DNA of 64,000 bases, taken from positions 1,860,001 to 1,924,000 of the forward strand of contig OZ251509.1 in assembly GCA_965242855.1 (NCBI GenBank), in the 5' to 3' direction. How positions within the stretch are numbered: the first letter of the stretch is position 1; each line of letters starts with the position of its first letter. Below the pieces are notes generated by a model, which searched no databases, was not told the DNA's origin, and saw nothing but the letters and a program-made list of their open reading frames with translations. Shown here piece by piece: positions 17,272 to 26,598 of the stretch. The stretch comes from WTGU01 sp965242855 (GTDB taxonomy: Bacteria > Pseudomonadota > Alphaproteobacteria > UBA828). The translations under genes were made by a program, and so were the position numbers.

Positions 17272-17865
17272 ATGTCGGCGGGGTTGCTGCTGCCCTATCG
17301 CCACCGCTGGCCCCAGGTGGCGCCGAGCGCCTGCGTCGCCACCGGCAGCGCGTTGATCGGCGACGTGACCATGGGCCCGGATTCGAGCGTCTGGTTCAAC
17401 TGCGTCCTGCGGGGGGACGTGGACCGCATCCGCATCGGCGCGCGCAGCAACGTCCAGGACGGCACCATCGTCCACACCTCGAGCGAGGACGGCCCGACTC
17501 TGATCGGCGACGACGTGGTGGTGGGGCACATGTGCCTGCTGCACGCCTGCCGGCTGGAGGACGGCTGCATGATCGGGATGGGTGCCACCGTCATGGATTT
17601 CGCCGTGGTGGAGACCGGCGCCTGGGTCGCCGCCGGCGCGCTGGTCACACCCGGCAAGCGGATCAAGGCAGGCGAACTCTGGATGGGCCGCCCCGCGCGC
17701 TGGCTGCGTGCGACGAGCGCCGACGAGCGCGCAACCATCGCCACCATCGTGCGGCGCTACGTCACCCGCGCCGGTGAATACCGGGCGGCCTTGGGCCCGC
17801 CGCGGCGGGCGCCTTCCGTCACCGCACGGCCACATAGGAACCCGGCGCGTCCTCGATCGGCGTGA
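17272..17865 (+). CDS. Gamma-class carbonic anhydrase-like hexapeptide protein
   Basis: 197 residues with left-handed beta-helix hexapeptide repeats (IGDVTMGPDSSVWFN, IRIGARSNVQDGTIVH). The metal-ligand histidines appear in GTIVH, VVGHMCLLHACR. Families with this pattern (PaaY/YrdA-like, gamma-CA) bind Zn or Fe; some are active carbonic anhydrases, PaaY is a thioesterase. AAGGAAGGAAAG precedes the ATG. The last 47 bases overlap the convergent phaC 3' end, so the proline/arginine-rich tail is probably recent. Confidence 0.85.
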   Translation: MSAGLLLPYRHRWPQVAPSACVATGSALIGDVTMGPDSSVWFNCVLRGDVDRIRIGARSNVQDGTIVHTSSEDGPTLIGDDVVVGHMCLLHACRLEDGCMIGMGATVMDFAVVETGAWVAAGALVTPGKRIKAGELWMGRPARWLRATSADERATIATIVRRYVTRAGEYRAALGPPRRAPSVTARPHRNPARPRSA

Positions 17866-19606
17866 GCGAACCGGCGCCGGGGCGGCGGGCGGGCACCTTG
17901 CCGCCGCCGCGCCGGCACTGCCAGCCGTGCCAGTCGGGCCACCAGGAGCCTTCGCGGCGCGCGGCGGCGGCAAGCCAGGAGTCGGCCTCCTGCCCGGCCG
18001 TGACCGGCGCCGCCCGGTAGCCGTATTTCCCGGGCGCGGGCGGGTTGATGATGCCGGCGATGTGGCCGGAATCGCCCAGGACGAAGCGCGTCCGCCCCCG
18101 GTACAGCCCGCAGGCGGCGAAGCACGACTTCCACGGCGCGATGTGGTCCTCCCGCGCCGCCACGACATAGGTCGGGATTGCGACGCGGCGGAGATCGACG
18201 GGCACGCCGTCCAGAACGATGCCGCCGGGGCGCGCGAGCCTGTTCGCGCCGTACATCTCGCGCAGGTAGAAGCCGTGCATCGCCGCCGGCATGCGGGTCG
18301 AGTCGGCGTTCCAGTACAGCAGGTCGAAGGGCGGCGGCTCCCTGCCGAGCAGGTAGTTGTTGATCGCGAAGGACCAGACGAGATCGTTGGCGCGCAGCAT
18401 GCTGAAGGCCGCCGCCATGTAGCGGCCATCGAGATAGCCCTTCTCGGCCATCATGGCGTCGAGGGACTCGATCCGGGCGTCGTCGAGGAAGACCCCGATC
18501 TCACCGGGCCGGGCGAAATCAACGAGCGACGCGAAGAACGTAGCGCTCACGATCCGCGCGTCGCCCCTGGCCGCCGAACAGGCGAGCGCCGCGGCCGTCA
18601 GCGTGCCGCCCAGGCAATAGCCGACGACCGAGACCTCCCGCTCCCCGGTCGCCAGCGCGATGGCGTCGAGCGCAGCCAGCGGGCCTTCCGTCATGTAGTC
18701 CGCGAACGACTTGTGCGAAAGGCGCTCGTCCGGATTCACCCATGAGATCATGAAGACGGTGTAGCCCCTGGACACCGCGTATCCGACGAACGAGTTTTCC
18801 GGGCGCAGATCGAGCACGTAGAACTTGTTGATCCACGGCGGAACGATCAGCAGCGGGCGGCGAAACACGGTCTCCGTCCGTGGGGCGTACTGGATCAGCT
18901 GCATGAGGTCGTTCTGGAAGACGACCTTGCCGGGCGTCGCGGCGATGGTTTCCCCCAGCACGAAATGGGACCTGTCGGACATCCGCGGTGCGAACCCGCC
19001 GCCCTCGCCGCGCTCCAGATCGTCGAGCAGGTTCTCCAGCCCGCGCAGGAGGTTCCGGCCGCTCGTCCGGACGGTCTCGCGCAGCGCCTCGGGGTTGGTC
19101 GCGAGGAAGTTCACCGGTGCCAGCGCGTCGACGAACTGGCGGGCGTAGAATTCCACCTTCTCGGCGTCGCGCGCGCTCAGGCCGGGGACGGCGCGCGTCG
19201 CCTCGCGGACGCAGGCCGACGCCAGCAGGTAGGATTGCTTCAGGTGATCCAGGAACGGGCTTTCCGTCCAGGCCGGGTCGCGGAAGCGCCGGTCGTCGCC
19301 CGCGGGCGCGGCGACGGGTGCGGAGGGCGCCTCGCCGAGCAGGCGCCGGGCGCTGTAGAGCCAGAGCCGGCGGTGGCCTTCCCACAGCCGCGCCTGGGCG
19401 GCGGCCAAGCCGGACGGATCGGCCAGGAGCCGCGCCGCCGCCTCGACGAAGACGGCGCCGGGATCGCCCGGATCCGCGCCGGCGGCGGGGCGCGGGGAGG
19501 CCAGGAGCTCCGCGGCGACTCGCCGGCTCCGCTCCGCGAGCGCGGCGGTGCGCTCGGCCGTGTCGGCGCAGACCGCATCTGCGCCCGGCGGTTCGTTCGA
19601 CGTCAT
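17819..19606 (-). CDS. phaC: Class I poly(3-hydroxyalkanoate) synthase
   Basis: 595 residues, class I PhaC length. The lipase-like box VVGYCLGGTL places the catalytic cysteine at about residue 331. The aspartate is in AAREDHIAPWKS (about 487) and the histidine in LGDSGHIAGIINPP (about 515). SWVNPDERLSHKSFADYM and the tryptophan-rich WWPDWHGWQ tail are family features. It polymerises (R)-3-hydroxyacyl-CoA into storage granules. The ATG at 19606 begins MTSNEPPG; a longer upstream frame exists but lacks similarity. phaA/phaB are not nearby. Confidence 0.93.
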   Translation of the reverse strand: MTSNEPPGADAVCADTAERTAALAERSRRVAAELLASPRPAAGADPGDPGAVFVEAAARLLADPSGLAAAQARLWEGHRRLWLYSARRLLGEAPSAPVAAPAGDDRRFRDPAWTESPFLDHLKQSYLLASACVREATRAVPGLSARDAEKVEFYARQFVDALAPVNFLATNPEALRETVRTSGRNLLRGLENLLDDLERGEGGGFAPRMSDRSHFVLGETIAATPGKVVFQNDLMQLIQYAPRTETVFRRPLLIVPPWINKFYVLDLRPENSFVGYAVSRGYTVFMISWVNPDERLSHKSFADYMTEGPLAALDAIALATGEREVSVVGYCLGGTLTAAALACSAARGDARIVSATFFASLVDFARPGEIGVFLDDARIESLDAMMAEKGYLDGRYMAAAFSMLRANDLVWSFAINNYLLGREPPPFDLLYWNADSTRMPAAMHGFYLREMYGANRLARPGGIVLDGVPVDLRRVAIPTYVVAAREDHIAPWKSCFAACGLYRGRTRFVLGDSGHIAGIINPPAPGKYGYRAAPVTAGQEADSWLAAAARREGSWWPDWHGWQCRRGGGKVPARRPGAGSLTPIEDAPGSYVAVR

Positions 19607-19799
19607 CGGCGGTTCCGCGAAATGGACGGATCGCACCGCTATACAGGGCGATCGCCTCTCCCGCCAGCCGGTTTTCCCGTCCCCGGGGCAACCGCGCGCC
19701 GCACGAGGAAGCGGGCGCGCCATGTAGGCGATCCCCCCGATCTATGGTATTGGAATCGCGAGACCGGCCTCGATCTCCGAAGGCGACCGGCGACGCAAC

Positions 19800-20720
19800 A
19801 TGGCCAACGGATCCGTGCCCGATTCCCTGGCGGCCGCGCGGCGGCGGGCGGTGGCGGCCGCGTTCGCCGCGGGCCTCCTCGCCGCCGGCTGTTCCACGGT
19901 CGACGGCGTCGTTCAGGACATCGCGGACGCCGTCTTCTACGACGCGGACGACGACGCGCTCCTTCACGCAGCCGCGCCGGACGACGAGGCCCCCTACCGT
20001 TCGCTCCACGAGGTGCCGGACGAAACGCCGGACGTCTCGAGCGCCGAGGAACGCGCGGTCGTCGCCGCCGGCCTGATCGCCGAGCGCGCGGCGGCGCGGC
20101 GGAGGAGCGCGGCGCTGCGCGACCCCGGCGCGCAGGGCGGCGCGGCAGACCCGGAACGGCGCGACCCGGATGAGCCGCGGCCGGCGGGCGCCGACCCGGT
20201 TGCGGACGCGCCGGCGGACGAGATGGCCGCCTTCAAATCGCACTTCGACGAACGGTTCGACGCCTCGGGCGGCGTCCTCGGCGTGAGCGTCCTCAGCGCG
20301 GGCGTCCTCGGCACGGCTCCGGAAACGCCCGAGACGCGGGCCGCCGAACGCGACCCGGCCGGCGTCGTCCTCCATCTGGGCACGGCGTATTTCGCGCAAG
20401 GTTCCGCCCGGCTGCGGCCGGACGACCGCGCCCTCGTGAAGGAAGCGGCCCGGCTCCAGCGCGACCGCAGCGCGCGGCTGCGGGTGGTGGGACATGCGAG
20501 CCGGCGGACGGCAGACATGCCGCCCGTGCGCCGGAAGGTCCTGAACCTCAACCTCTCCCTGGACCGGGCGAGCGCCGTCGCCCGCGCGTTGGTCTCGGAA
20601 GGCGTCCCGGCGGGCGCCCTTTCGATCGAAGGCGCCGCCGCGAGCCGGCCGGTCGCCGACGAGGACACGCCCGGCAACGAGGCGCTGAACCGGCGCGCCG
20701 AAATCTTCATCGAATACTGA
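19800..20720 (+). CDS. OmpA-family lipoprotein
   Basis: 306 residues. An N-terminal signal with lipobox LLAAGC puts the acylated cysteine at about residue 31. Residues about 45-195 are acidic and low-complexity, a likely spacer across the periplasm. The last about 110 residues form an OmpA-like peptidoglycan-binding domain (LGTAYFAQGSARLRPDD, LRVVGHASRRT, LNLSLDRASAVARALV, NEALNRRAEIFIEY). It probably links the outer membrane to peptidoglycan. It diverges from phaC across a 193-bp gap. Confidence 0.85.
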   Translation: MANGSVPDSLAAARRRAVAAAFAAGLLAAGCSTVDGVVQDIADAVFYDADDDALLHAAAPDDEAPYRSLHEVPDETPDVSSAEERAVVAAGLIAERAAARRRSAALRDPGAQGGAADPERRDPDEPRPAGADPVADAPADEMAAFKSHFDERFDASGGVLGVSVLSAGVLGTAPETPETRAAERDPAGVVLHLGTAYFAQGSARLRPDDRALVKEAARLQRDRSARLRVVGHASRRTADMPPVRRKVLNLNLSLDRASAVARALVSEGVPAGALSIEGAAASRPVADEDTPGNEALNRRAEIFIEY

Positions 20721-20764
20721 CGGGCTGCGCGGGCACCCCGCCCCCGCCCGCGACCACGCAGGAA

Positions 20765-22075
20765 ATGCCCCGCGCCATGGCCGAACCGCTCCGCATCGCG
20801 ATCGCCGGGCTGGGGACGGTCGGCTGCGGCGTGCTCGCCCTCCTGCGCGACAACGCGGCGCTCCTGGAAAGCCGCGCGGGCCGGCCCATCGAGGCGGTCG
20901 CGGTCGCGGCCCGCGACCGGGGGAAGGACCGCGGCATCGCCCTCGACGGCCTCGCATGGCGTGACCGGCCGGCGGACCTGGCGGCCGACCCGGCGGTCGA
21001 CGTGGTCGTCGAGCTGATCGGCGGGCCCGAGGGCGCGGCGCGCGCCCTGTCGGAAGCCGCGCTCGCCGGCGGCAAGCATCTGGTCACCGCCAACAAGGCC
21101 CTGCTCGCCCACCACGGCACCGCCCTCGCGCGGACGGCCCGGCAGGCGGGCCTGCATCTCGGCTACGAGGCCGCGGTGGCGGGCGGCATCCCCATCGTCA
21201 AGGCACTCCGCGAAGGGCTCGCGGGCAACCGCATCGGCGGCGTGTACGGCATCCTGAACGGCACCTGCAACTACGTCATGACGGCGATGCACGACGCCGT
21301 GCGCGCCGGCCGCACCCGCGAGGTGTCCGACGTGCTGGCGGAGGCGCAGCGCCTCGGCTACGCGGAGGCTGACCCTTCCACCGACATCGACGGGATCGAC
21401 ACGGCGCACAAGCTGGCGATCCTGGCCAGCGTCGTGTTCGGCCGTGCCATCGACTTCGACTCCGTGCACGTCGAGGGCATCCGCCACGTGAGCGCCCTCG
21501 ACATCGCCTTCGCCATGGAGCTCGGCTATCGCGTCAAGCTCCTCGGCATCGCCCGCGCGGAGGGCGAGGCGATCGCCCAGCGGGTGCATCCCTGCATGGT
21601 CCGCGCGGCGACGCCGATCGCGCGCATCGACGGGGTCTTCAACGCCGTGGTCGCCGAATGCGACCGGGTGGAAACCGCCCTCTTCGAGGGCCCCGGCGCC
21701 GGTGCCGGGGCCACGGCGTCCGCGGTGGCGGCCGACCTCGTGGACATCGCCCGCGGGCGGATCATGCCGGCCTTCCCCACCGCCGCCGCGCCCCGCGCCG
21801 CGCCGCCCATGGAGCGCCATGTCGGCGCCTGTTACATCCGCCTGATGGTGGTCGACCGGCCCGGGGTGATCGCCGACATCGCCGCCTGCCTGCGGGACGA
21901 ACGGGTCTCGGTCGAGGCGATGCTCCAGCGCGGGCGCAATCCCGGCGAGCCCGTGCCCGTGGTCCTGACCACGCACGAGGCGCGGGAAGCCTCGGTCATC
22001 CGCGCCCTGGCCGCGATCGACCGGCTCGAGACGGTCCTCGAGCCGCCCCGCATGATCCGCATCGAGACGTTTTGA
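20765..22075 (+). CDS. hom: Homoserine dehydrogenase
   Basis: 436 residues in three parts: an NAD(P)-binding Rossmann domain (IAIAGLGTVGCGVLALL), the catalytic domain (VTANKALLAHHG, GGIPIVKALREGL, GILNGTCNYVMTAM, DPSTDIDGIDTAHKLAILA) and a C-terminal ACT regulatory domain (YIRLMVVDRPGVIADIAACL). It reduces aspartate semialdehyde to homoserine for Met, Thr and Ile; the ACT domain implies threonine feedback. ATG 20777 is an equally possible start. First gene of a hom-glpX-recJ run. Confidence 0.94.
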   Translation: MPRAMAEPLRIAIAGLGTVGCGVLALLRDNAALLESRAGRPIEAVAVAARDRGKDRGIALDGLAWRDRPADLAADPAVDVVVELIGGPEGAARALSEAALAGGKHLVTANKALLAHHGTALARTARQAGLHLGYEAAVAGGIPIVKALREGLAGNRIGGVYGILNGTCNYVMTAMHDAVRAGRTREVSDVLAEAQRLGYAEADPSTDIDGIDTAHKLAILASVVFGRAIDFDSVHVEGIRHVSALDIAFAMELGYRVKLLGIARAEGEAIAQRVHPCMVRAATPIARIDGVFNAVVAECDRVETALFEGPGAGAGATASAVAADLVDIARGRIMPAFPTAAAPRAAPPMERHVGACYIRLMVVDRPGVIADIAACLRDERVSVEAMLQRGRNPGEPVPVVLTTHEAREASVIRALAAIDRLETVLEPPRMIRIETF

Positions 22076-22151
22076 GGACGCGGGCCGGAGACCCCCGCAG
22101 GCCGGAGGACCCGCGCACCGCAGGCAATCGCGCAAGGAAACGAGGCAAGCC

Positions 22152-23180
22152 ATGAACGAAGAGGACGTCGCGATCGACCGGAACCTGGCCCTGGACGCGG
22201 TCCGCGTCACCGAGGCCGCGGCCTCTGCGGCGGCGCGGCTGATCGGGCGCGGCGACGAAATGGCGGCCGACCAGGCGGCCGTCGACGCCATGCGGCGCGG
22301 ACTCAACGCGCTCGACATCGCCGGCGCCGTGGTGATCGGCGAGGGCGAGCGCGACGAGGCGCCGATGCTCTACATCGGCGAGACCGTGGGCACGGGCCGG
22401 GGCCCCGCCCTCGACGTGGCGCTCGACCCGCTCGAGGGCACCACCATCTGCGCCACGGGCGGCGCAGGCGCGCTCGCCGTCCTGGCGCTCGCCGAGAAGG
22501 GCGGCTTTCTCAACGCCCCCGATACCTACATGGACAAGATCGCCGTCGGCGACGGCCTGCCGGACGGCCTGATCGACCTCGACGACCCGCCGGCGACGAC
22601 CCTCGCCAAGCTGGCGAAGGCGAAATCCCGCGACGTGGGCGACCTCACGGCGCTGATCCTCGACCGGCCCCGGCATGCGGAGCTGATCGCCAAGGTCCGC
22701 GAGACCGGCGCGCGCATCCAACTGATCCGGGACGGCGACGTGGCCGGAGTCATCGCGACCACGCGCCTGAACCGCACGGTCGATGTCTACATGGGAATCG
22801 GCGGCGCGCCCGAAGGGGTGCTGGCCGCGGCGGCGCTGCGCTGCATCGGCGGCCAGATGATGGGCCGTCTCGTCTTCCGCAACGACGACGAAAAGGCCCG
22901 CGCCCGGGGCATGGGAATCGCCGACCTCGACCGCAAATACGGGTTGCACGAACTCGCCGGCGGCGACGTTCTGTTCGCGGCGACCGGCGTGACGGACGGC
23001 GCGATGTTGCGCGGGGTTGCGCGCTTCCCCGGCGGCGCGCGGACCGACTCGGTGGTGATGCGCTCGCGGACCGGGACCGTGCGCACCATCGTGGCGGAAC
23101 GCGACCGCGCGCCGGGGCGCGACTCTTACCACGCGCCAAGGCGCGATGCTTCCCGCGCGCCAAGGCGCGACGTCCCGTGA
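22152..23180 (+). CDS. glpX: Class II fructose-1,6-bisphosphatase
   Basis: 342 residues. GlpX features: GEGERDEAPMLYIGE and the metal/phosphate site LDPLEGTT, then YMDKIAVG and MGIGGAPEGVLAAAALRC. It serves gluconeogenesis and possibly the Calvin cycle. The last about 25 residues (from RAPGRD onward) are not part of the family; they are encoded by three copies of a roughly 25-bp repeat containing GCGCGCCAAGGCGCGA (23106-23171), so the tail looks like repeat expansion. recJ begins 4 bases after the stop. Confidence 0.93.
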   Translation: MNEEDVAIDRNLALDAVRVTEAAASAAARLIGRGDEMAADQAAVDAMRRGLNALDIAGAVVIGEGERDEAPMLYIGETVGTGRGPALDVALDPLEGTTICATGGAGALAVLALAEKGGFLNAPDTYMDKIAVGDGLPDGLIDLDDPPATTLAKLAKAKSRDVGDLTALILDRPRHAELIAKVRETGARIQLIRDGDVAGVIATTRLNRTVDVYMGIGGAPEGVLAAAALRCIGGQMMGRLVFRNDDEKARARGMGIADLDRKYGLHELAGGDVLFAATGVTDGAMLRGVARFPGGARTDSVVMRSRTGTVRTIVAERDRAPGRDSYHAPRRDASRAPRRDVP

Positions 23181-23184
23181 GAGG

Positions 23185-24984
23185 ATGAGCGCGGACGGCG
23201 CGCCGGTTCTCGGCGTCGAGCGCTCGCTGCTCGGCAAGCGGTGGCGCGCGCGGCTCGCGGATTCTCGCACCAGCCTCTCCCTCGCCCAGGCCATCGAGGC
23301 ACCGGAGCCGCTCGGGCGGGTGCTGGCCGCGCGCGGCGTGGCGGAGGCGGAGGCGAAGGCCTATCTGAACCCGACGCTGCGCGACCAGCTGCCCGACCCG
23401 AGCCACCTGCGGGACATGGACAAGGCGGTGGCGCGTCTCGCGCGGGCGGTGGAGGCCGGGGAGAAGATCGCGATCTTCGGCGATTACGACGTGGACGGCG
23501 CGACCTCGGCCGCCCTGCTCGGGCGCTTCTTCCGGGCCGCCGCGGGGCAGGCGGTCACGCTCTACATCCCCGACCGCCGGCGCGAGGGATACGGCCCCAA
23601 CGCCCCGGCCCTGCGCCAGCTGGCGGCGCAAGGCGTGCGCGTGGTGGTCACGGTGGATTGCGGAATCACCGCGTTCGACGCGCTCGGCGAGGCCGCCGAC
23701 GCGGGCCTCGACGTGATCGTGGTGGATCACCACGTCGGCGGGGCGCGACTGCCCCGGGCGCACGCCCTGGTCGATCCGAACCGGCTGGACGAGGACAGCC
23801 CGCACCGGCAGCTGGCGGCGGTGGGCGTGGCCTTCCTCCTGGTCGTCGGGCTCAACCGGCGGCTGCGCGAGGCGGGGTGGTATCGCGGGCGCCGGGAGCC
23901 CGCGCTCATGCGCTGGCTCGACCTGGTGGCGCTCGGCACCGTCTGCGACGTGGTGCCGCTCACCGGAGTGAACCGCGCCTTCGTGCGCCAGGGGCTGCGC
24001 GTGCTCGCGCGGCGCCGCAATCTCGGACTGGCGGCGCTGGCGGACGCCGCCGGGGGCCTCGACGGGCCGCCGGGCGTCTATCACCTGGGCTTCATCCTGG
24101 GGCCGCGCGTCAACGCCGGCGGGCGCATCGGCGAATCGGGCCTGGGCGCGCGCCTGCTCTCCACCGAAGACGCGGCCGAGGCGGCGGAGATCGCGCGGCG
24201 CCTGGACGCGCTCAACCGCGAGAGGCGGGCGATCGAGGCGGTGGTTCTGGAGGCCGCGATCCGGCAGGTGGAGGGCGCGGGCGGGGCGGGGCGCGATGCG
24301 CCGCTCGTCGTCGCCCATGACGAGGGCTGGCATCCCGGCGTGATCGGCATCGTCGCCAGCCGCCTCAAGGAGCGTTACGGGCGCCCGGCGGCGGTCGTCG
24401 CCTGGCAGGGGGAGGTGGGCAAGGCCTCCTGCCGCTCGCTCCCGGGCATCGACATCGGGACGGCGATCGTGGCGGCCCGGCAGGCGGGCCTGCTGGTGGA
24501 CGGCGGCGGCCACGCGATGGCGGGCGGCTTCACGGTGGAGAGGGCGCGCTTCGCGGCGCTGCGCCGCGCGCTGGAGGCGCGGCTCGGCGCCGGGGCGGAG
24601 GCGCGGGCGCACGCCCGCGGCCTGGGCCTCGACGGGGCGCTCAGCGCGGAGGGCGCCAACGCCGCGCTGCTGGAGATGCTGGAGGCCGCGGGCCCTTACG
24701 GCGCGGGCAATCCGGAGCCGCGTTTCGCGGTCGCCGGCGCCCGCCTGCTGCGCGCCGACGTCGTGGGGCAGGGCCACGTCCGCTGCCGGCTGGCCGGCAG
24801 GTCCGGGCGCCAGCTCAAGGGCATCGCCTTCCGCGCGGCGGACAACGCCATGGGTCAGGCGCTGCTGGCCGGCGCGGCCTCCGCCTTCCACCTCGCCGGC
24901 CGCCTGCGCCCCGACCGCCACGGCGGCCCCGACCGAGTCGAACTCCAGATCGACGACGCCGCCCCCGCCGACCCCTCCCCCTGA
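23185..24984 (+). CDS. recJ: Single-stranded-DNA-specific exonuclease RecJ
   Basis: 599 residues. DHH phosphoesterase motifs run in order: IFGDYDVDGATSAALL (I), VTVDCGITAFDAL (II), VIVVDHHVGG (III, DHH), VALGTVCDVVPLTGVNR (IV), then the DHHA1 domain with VDGGGHAMAGGF and an OB-fold-like C-terminus. It degrades 5' single strands in recombination and mismatch repair. The ATG at 23185 is 4 bases after glpX. Confidence 0.95.
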   Translation: MSADGAPVLGVERSLLGKRWRARLADSRTSLSLAQAIEAPEPLGRVLAARGVAEAEAKAYLNPTLRDQLPDPSHLRDMDKAVARLARAVEAGEKIAIFGDYDVDGATSAALLGRFFRAAAGQAVTLYIPDRRREGYGPNAPALRQLAAQGVRVVVTVDCGITAFDALGEAADAGLDVIVVDHHVGGARLPRAHALVDPNRLDEDSPHRQLAAVGVAFLLVVGLNRRLREAGWYRGRREPALMRWLDLVALGTVCDVVPLTGVNRAFVRQGLRVLARRRNLGLAALADAAGGLDGPPGVYHLGFILGPRVNAGGRIGESGLGARLLSTEDAAEAAEIARRLDALNRERRAIEAVVLEAAIRQVEGAGGAGRDAPLVVAHDEGWHPGVIGIVASRLKERYGRPAAVVAWQGEVGKASCRSLPGIDIGTAIVAARQAGLLVDGGGHAMAGGFTVERARFAALRRALEARLGAGAEARAHARGLGLDGALSAEGANAALLEMLEAAGPYGAGNPEPRFAVAGARLLRADVVGQGHVRCRLAGRSGRQLKGIAFRAADNAMGQALLAGAASAFHLAGRLRPDRHGGPDRVELQIDDAAPADPSP

Positions 24985-24998
24985 GGCGCGGCGGACCG

Positions 24999-25376
24999 TC
25001 AGGCGTTGCGGTATGCTGGGTCCCGGTAGTGGAGAATGCGGCGGATGACGATTTCCCCCTCACTCCTGTAAAAGACCACGCGCCAAGGCCCGACGCGCAA
25101 TCGCAACAACTTGCCATCGCCGAAATTCACATGGTCAATGATGCGCACATCGCCCCCGCCGTGGCGGACAAAGCGTTCCAATTCGTTCAGAACGGGCCAC
25201 CGGTCGGCTTGCAGGCTGTGCAGGTCATCCTCGGCCCAGCGGGTGTAGCGGATGGGCGGTGCCGGGGGGTAGTGGCCGGGCGGCGGCACCAATTCGGTCA
25301 ACACGCGCTCCGCCGTCGCCAACTGGCTCTCCGGCAACATGTCCACCAGCCAGTGCAGCCGCTCCCGTCCGCTCAT
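24999..25376 (-). CDS. RelE/ParE-type toxin fused to an antitoxin-like N-terminal segment
   Basis: 125 residues. Residues about 1-30 (RERLHWLVDMLPESQLATAE) resemble short antitoxin N-termini that normally form a separate gene. The rest (RYTRWAEDDLHSLQ, then DGKLLRLRVGPWRVVFYRSE and IRRILHYRDPAYRNA) is the RelE-like ribonuclease scaffold. No separate antitoxin gene is adjacent. The ATG at 25376 is preceded by GGAGGGG at proper spacing; an ATG 6 bases upstream is too close to it. It could be an inactivated or self-neutralising toxin. Its 3' end faces recJ at 14 bases. Confidence 0.65.
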   Translation of the reverse strand: MSGRERLHWLVDMLPESQLATAERVLTELVPPPGHYPPAPPIRYTRWAEDDLHSLQADRWPVLNELERFVRHGGGDVRIIDHVNFGDGKLLRLRVGPWRVVFYRSEGEIVIRRILHYRDPAYRNA

Positions 25377-25442
25377 GTCCATCCCCTCCGGCCCCGCGCG
25401 AGGGGCGGGACGTCGCCCGCGCGCCGTGAAAACCAGAGGCGG

Positions 25443-25470
25443 TTGATTTAAGGCGGGGGCGTCGTTAGAT
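25443..25470 (+). promoter_or_regulatory. Sigma-70-type promoter for tRNA-Glu
   Basis: TTGATT at 25443-25448 and TTAGAT at 25465-25470 with a 16-base spacer, placing the start of transcription about 6 bases before the mature tRNA 5' end. Inferred from consensus matching only. Confidence 0.45.
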
Positions 25471-25482
25471 AGCGGGGCTTCG

Positions 25483-25557
25483 GACCCCTTCGTCTAGCGG
25501 TCAGGACACCACTCTTTCAAGGTGGAGACACGGGTTCGATTCCCGTAGGGGTCACCA
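25483..25557 (+). tRNA. tRNA-Glu (anticodon TTC)
   Basis: 75 nt including an encoded CCA end. The acceptor stem GACCCCT pairs with AGGGGTC; the anticodon stem CCACT/GGTGG encloses loop CTTTCAA with anticodon TTC at 25516-25518; the T-arm is CGGGTTCGATTCCCG. No integrase or duplicated 3' end is seen next to it. Confidence 0.96.
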
Positions 25558-25569
25558 CCGTCACCATCG

Positions 25570-26598
25570 TCATTGCTGGTCGGTGCGCCCGGGTCGCATG
25601 CGCGGCGCGGGCGCCACGTCGCGAAGGTCGGGGCGCTCGGCGCGCGGCTCCCCCGCAGCAGCCGCCCCCGCGAGGGCCGCCTCCTCGGGGGTCGCCCCCT
25701 CGGGGGTCAGGCCGGCGGCGTCGGCGACGGAGACCCGGACCTCCAGCGTCGCCTCGCCGCCGCCGAAGACGGCGCCCCTGGTGGGCGCGGCGTCGGCGTA
25801 GTCGCGGCCCACCGCGACGCGGACGTGGCAGCCGTCGGCGAGCATGTCGTTGGTCGGGTCGATGCCGGTCCAGCCGCGCCCGGGCAGCAGGAACTCCGCC
25901 CAGGCGTGGCTCGCGCCCGCCTGGGCCGCGGCGTCGGCGACGCCTTCCGCATGCAGATAGCCCGAGACGTAGCGGCTGGGGATTCCCCAGGAGCGGGCGA
26001 TGGCGATCATCACGTGGGCGTAGTCCTGGCAGACGCCGCGTCCGCTCTCCAGCACGTGCTCGATGGGCGAATCGACCCGGGTGCTCCCGCTCTCGTAGCG
26101 GATCGCCCGATGCAGCGCGGAGGCGGTCTCCCGGAGCGTGGCGAGGGGGCCGGCGCCGCGGCGGATGCCGTGCGCCGCCACGAAGGCGTCGAGCGCGGGA
26201 CCCGAGCGGGCGAAGCGGCTGGGGTTGAGGCAGTCCCAGAGGCGTACCCGGTCCGCCACCGCCGCCAGCGCCTCCCAGCCGCCCGCCCCGTCCGCGCCGT
26301 CCGCGCCGTCCGCCGCGGGCGGGGCGGGTTCGGCGGTCTCCACCACCAGGCGTGAACGGACGAGGATCTCCCGGTGCTCCCGGTGGACGTTGAACAGGTG
26401 GCAGGGATTGCCGAAGGAATCCGCGAAGGCCACGGGGACGGCTGCGGGTTCGATGTCGAGGGCGAAGGCGCGCACCCGCTGCCCCTCCCCCTCGCGCGGG
26501 CGCAGGCGCAGCAGCATCACGCCGCCGCGCGCCGGCTCCCCATAACGGAAGCAGGAGAGATGCTCGATTCGCAGGCGCCGGGGCGGCGGCGGGTTCAT
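25570..26598 (-). CDS. Transglutaminase-like cysteine protease of the ATP-grasp/alpha-E cluster
   Basis: 342 residues. An N-terminal beta-rich domain (RIEHLSCFRYGEPARGG) precedes a transglutaminase core with cysteine in SGRGVCQDYAHVMIA, histidine in ASHAWAEFLLPG and aspartate in GIDPTNDML. Soluble, no signal peptide. It is last in a three-gene operon (ATP-grasp, alpha-E, transglutaminase) joined by a 4-base ATGA overlap and a 4-base gap. This cluster is widespread and thought to make or modify a peptide, but its product is not established. About 70 C-terminal residues are low-complexity. Confidence 0.88.
   Translation of the reverse strand: MNPPPPRRLRIEHLSCFRYGEPARGGVMLLRLRPREGEGQRVRAFALDIEPAAVPVAFADSFGNPCHLFNVHREHREILVRSRLVVETAEPAPPAADGADGADGAGGWEALAAVADRVRLWDCLNPSRFARSGPALDAFVAAHGIRRGAGPLATLRETASALHRAIRYESGSTRVDSPIEHVLESGRGVCQDYAHVMIAIARSWGIPSRYVSGYLHAEGVADAAAQAGASHAWAEFLLPGRGWTGIDPTNDMLADGCHVRVAVGRDYADAAPTRGAVFGGGEATLEVRVSVADAAGLTPEGATPEEAALAGAAAAGEPRAERPDLRDVAPAPRMRPGRTDQQ

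Noticed and set aside
25483..25557. tRNA-Glu as an integration site of the 48-64 kb island
   Set aside because: No duplicated tRNA end, integrase or altered composition next to it, and the island lies more than 20 kb away.
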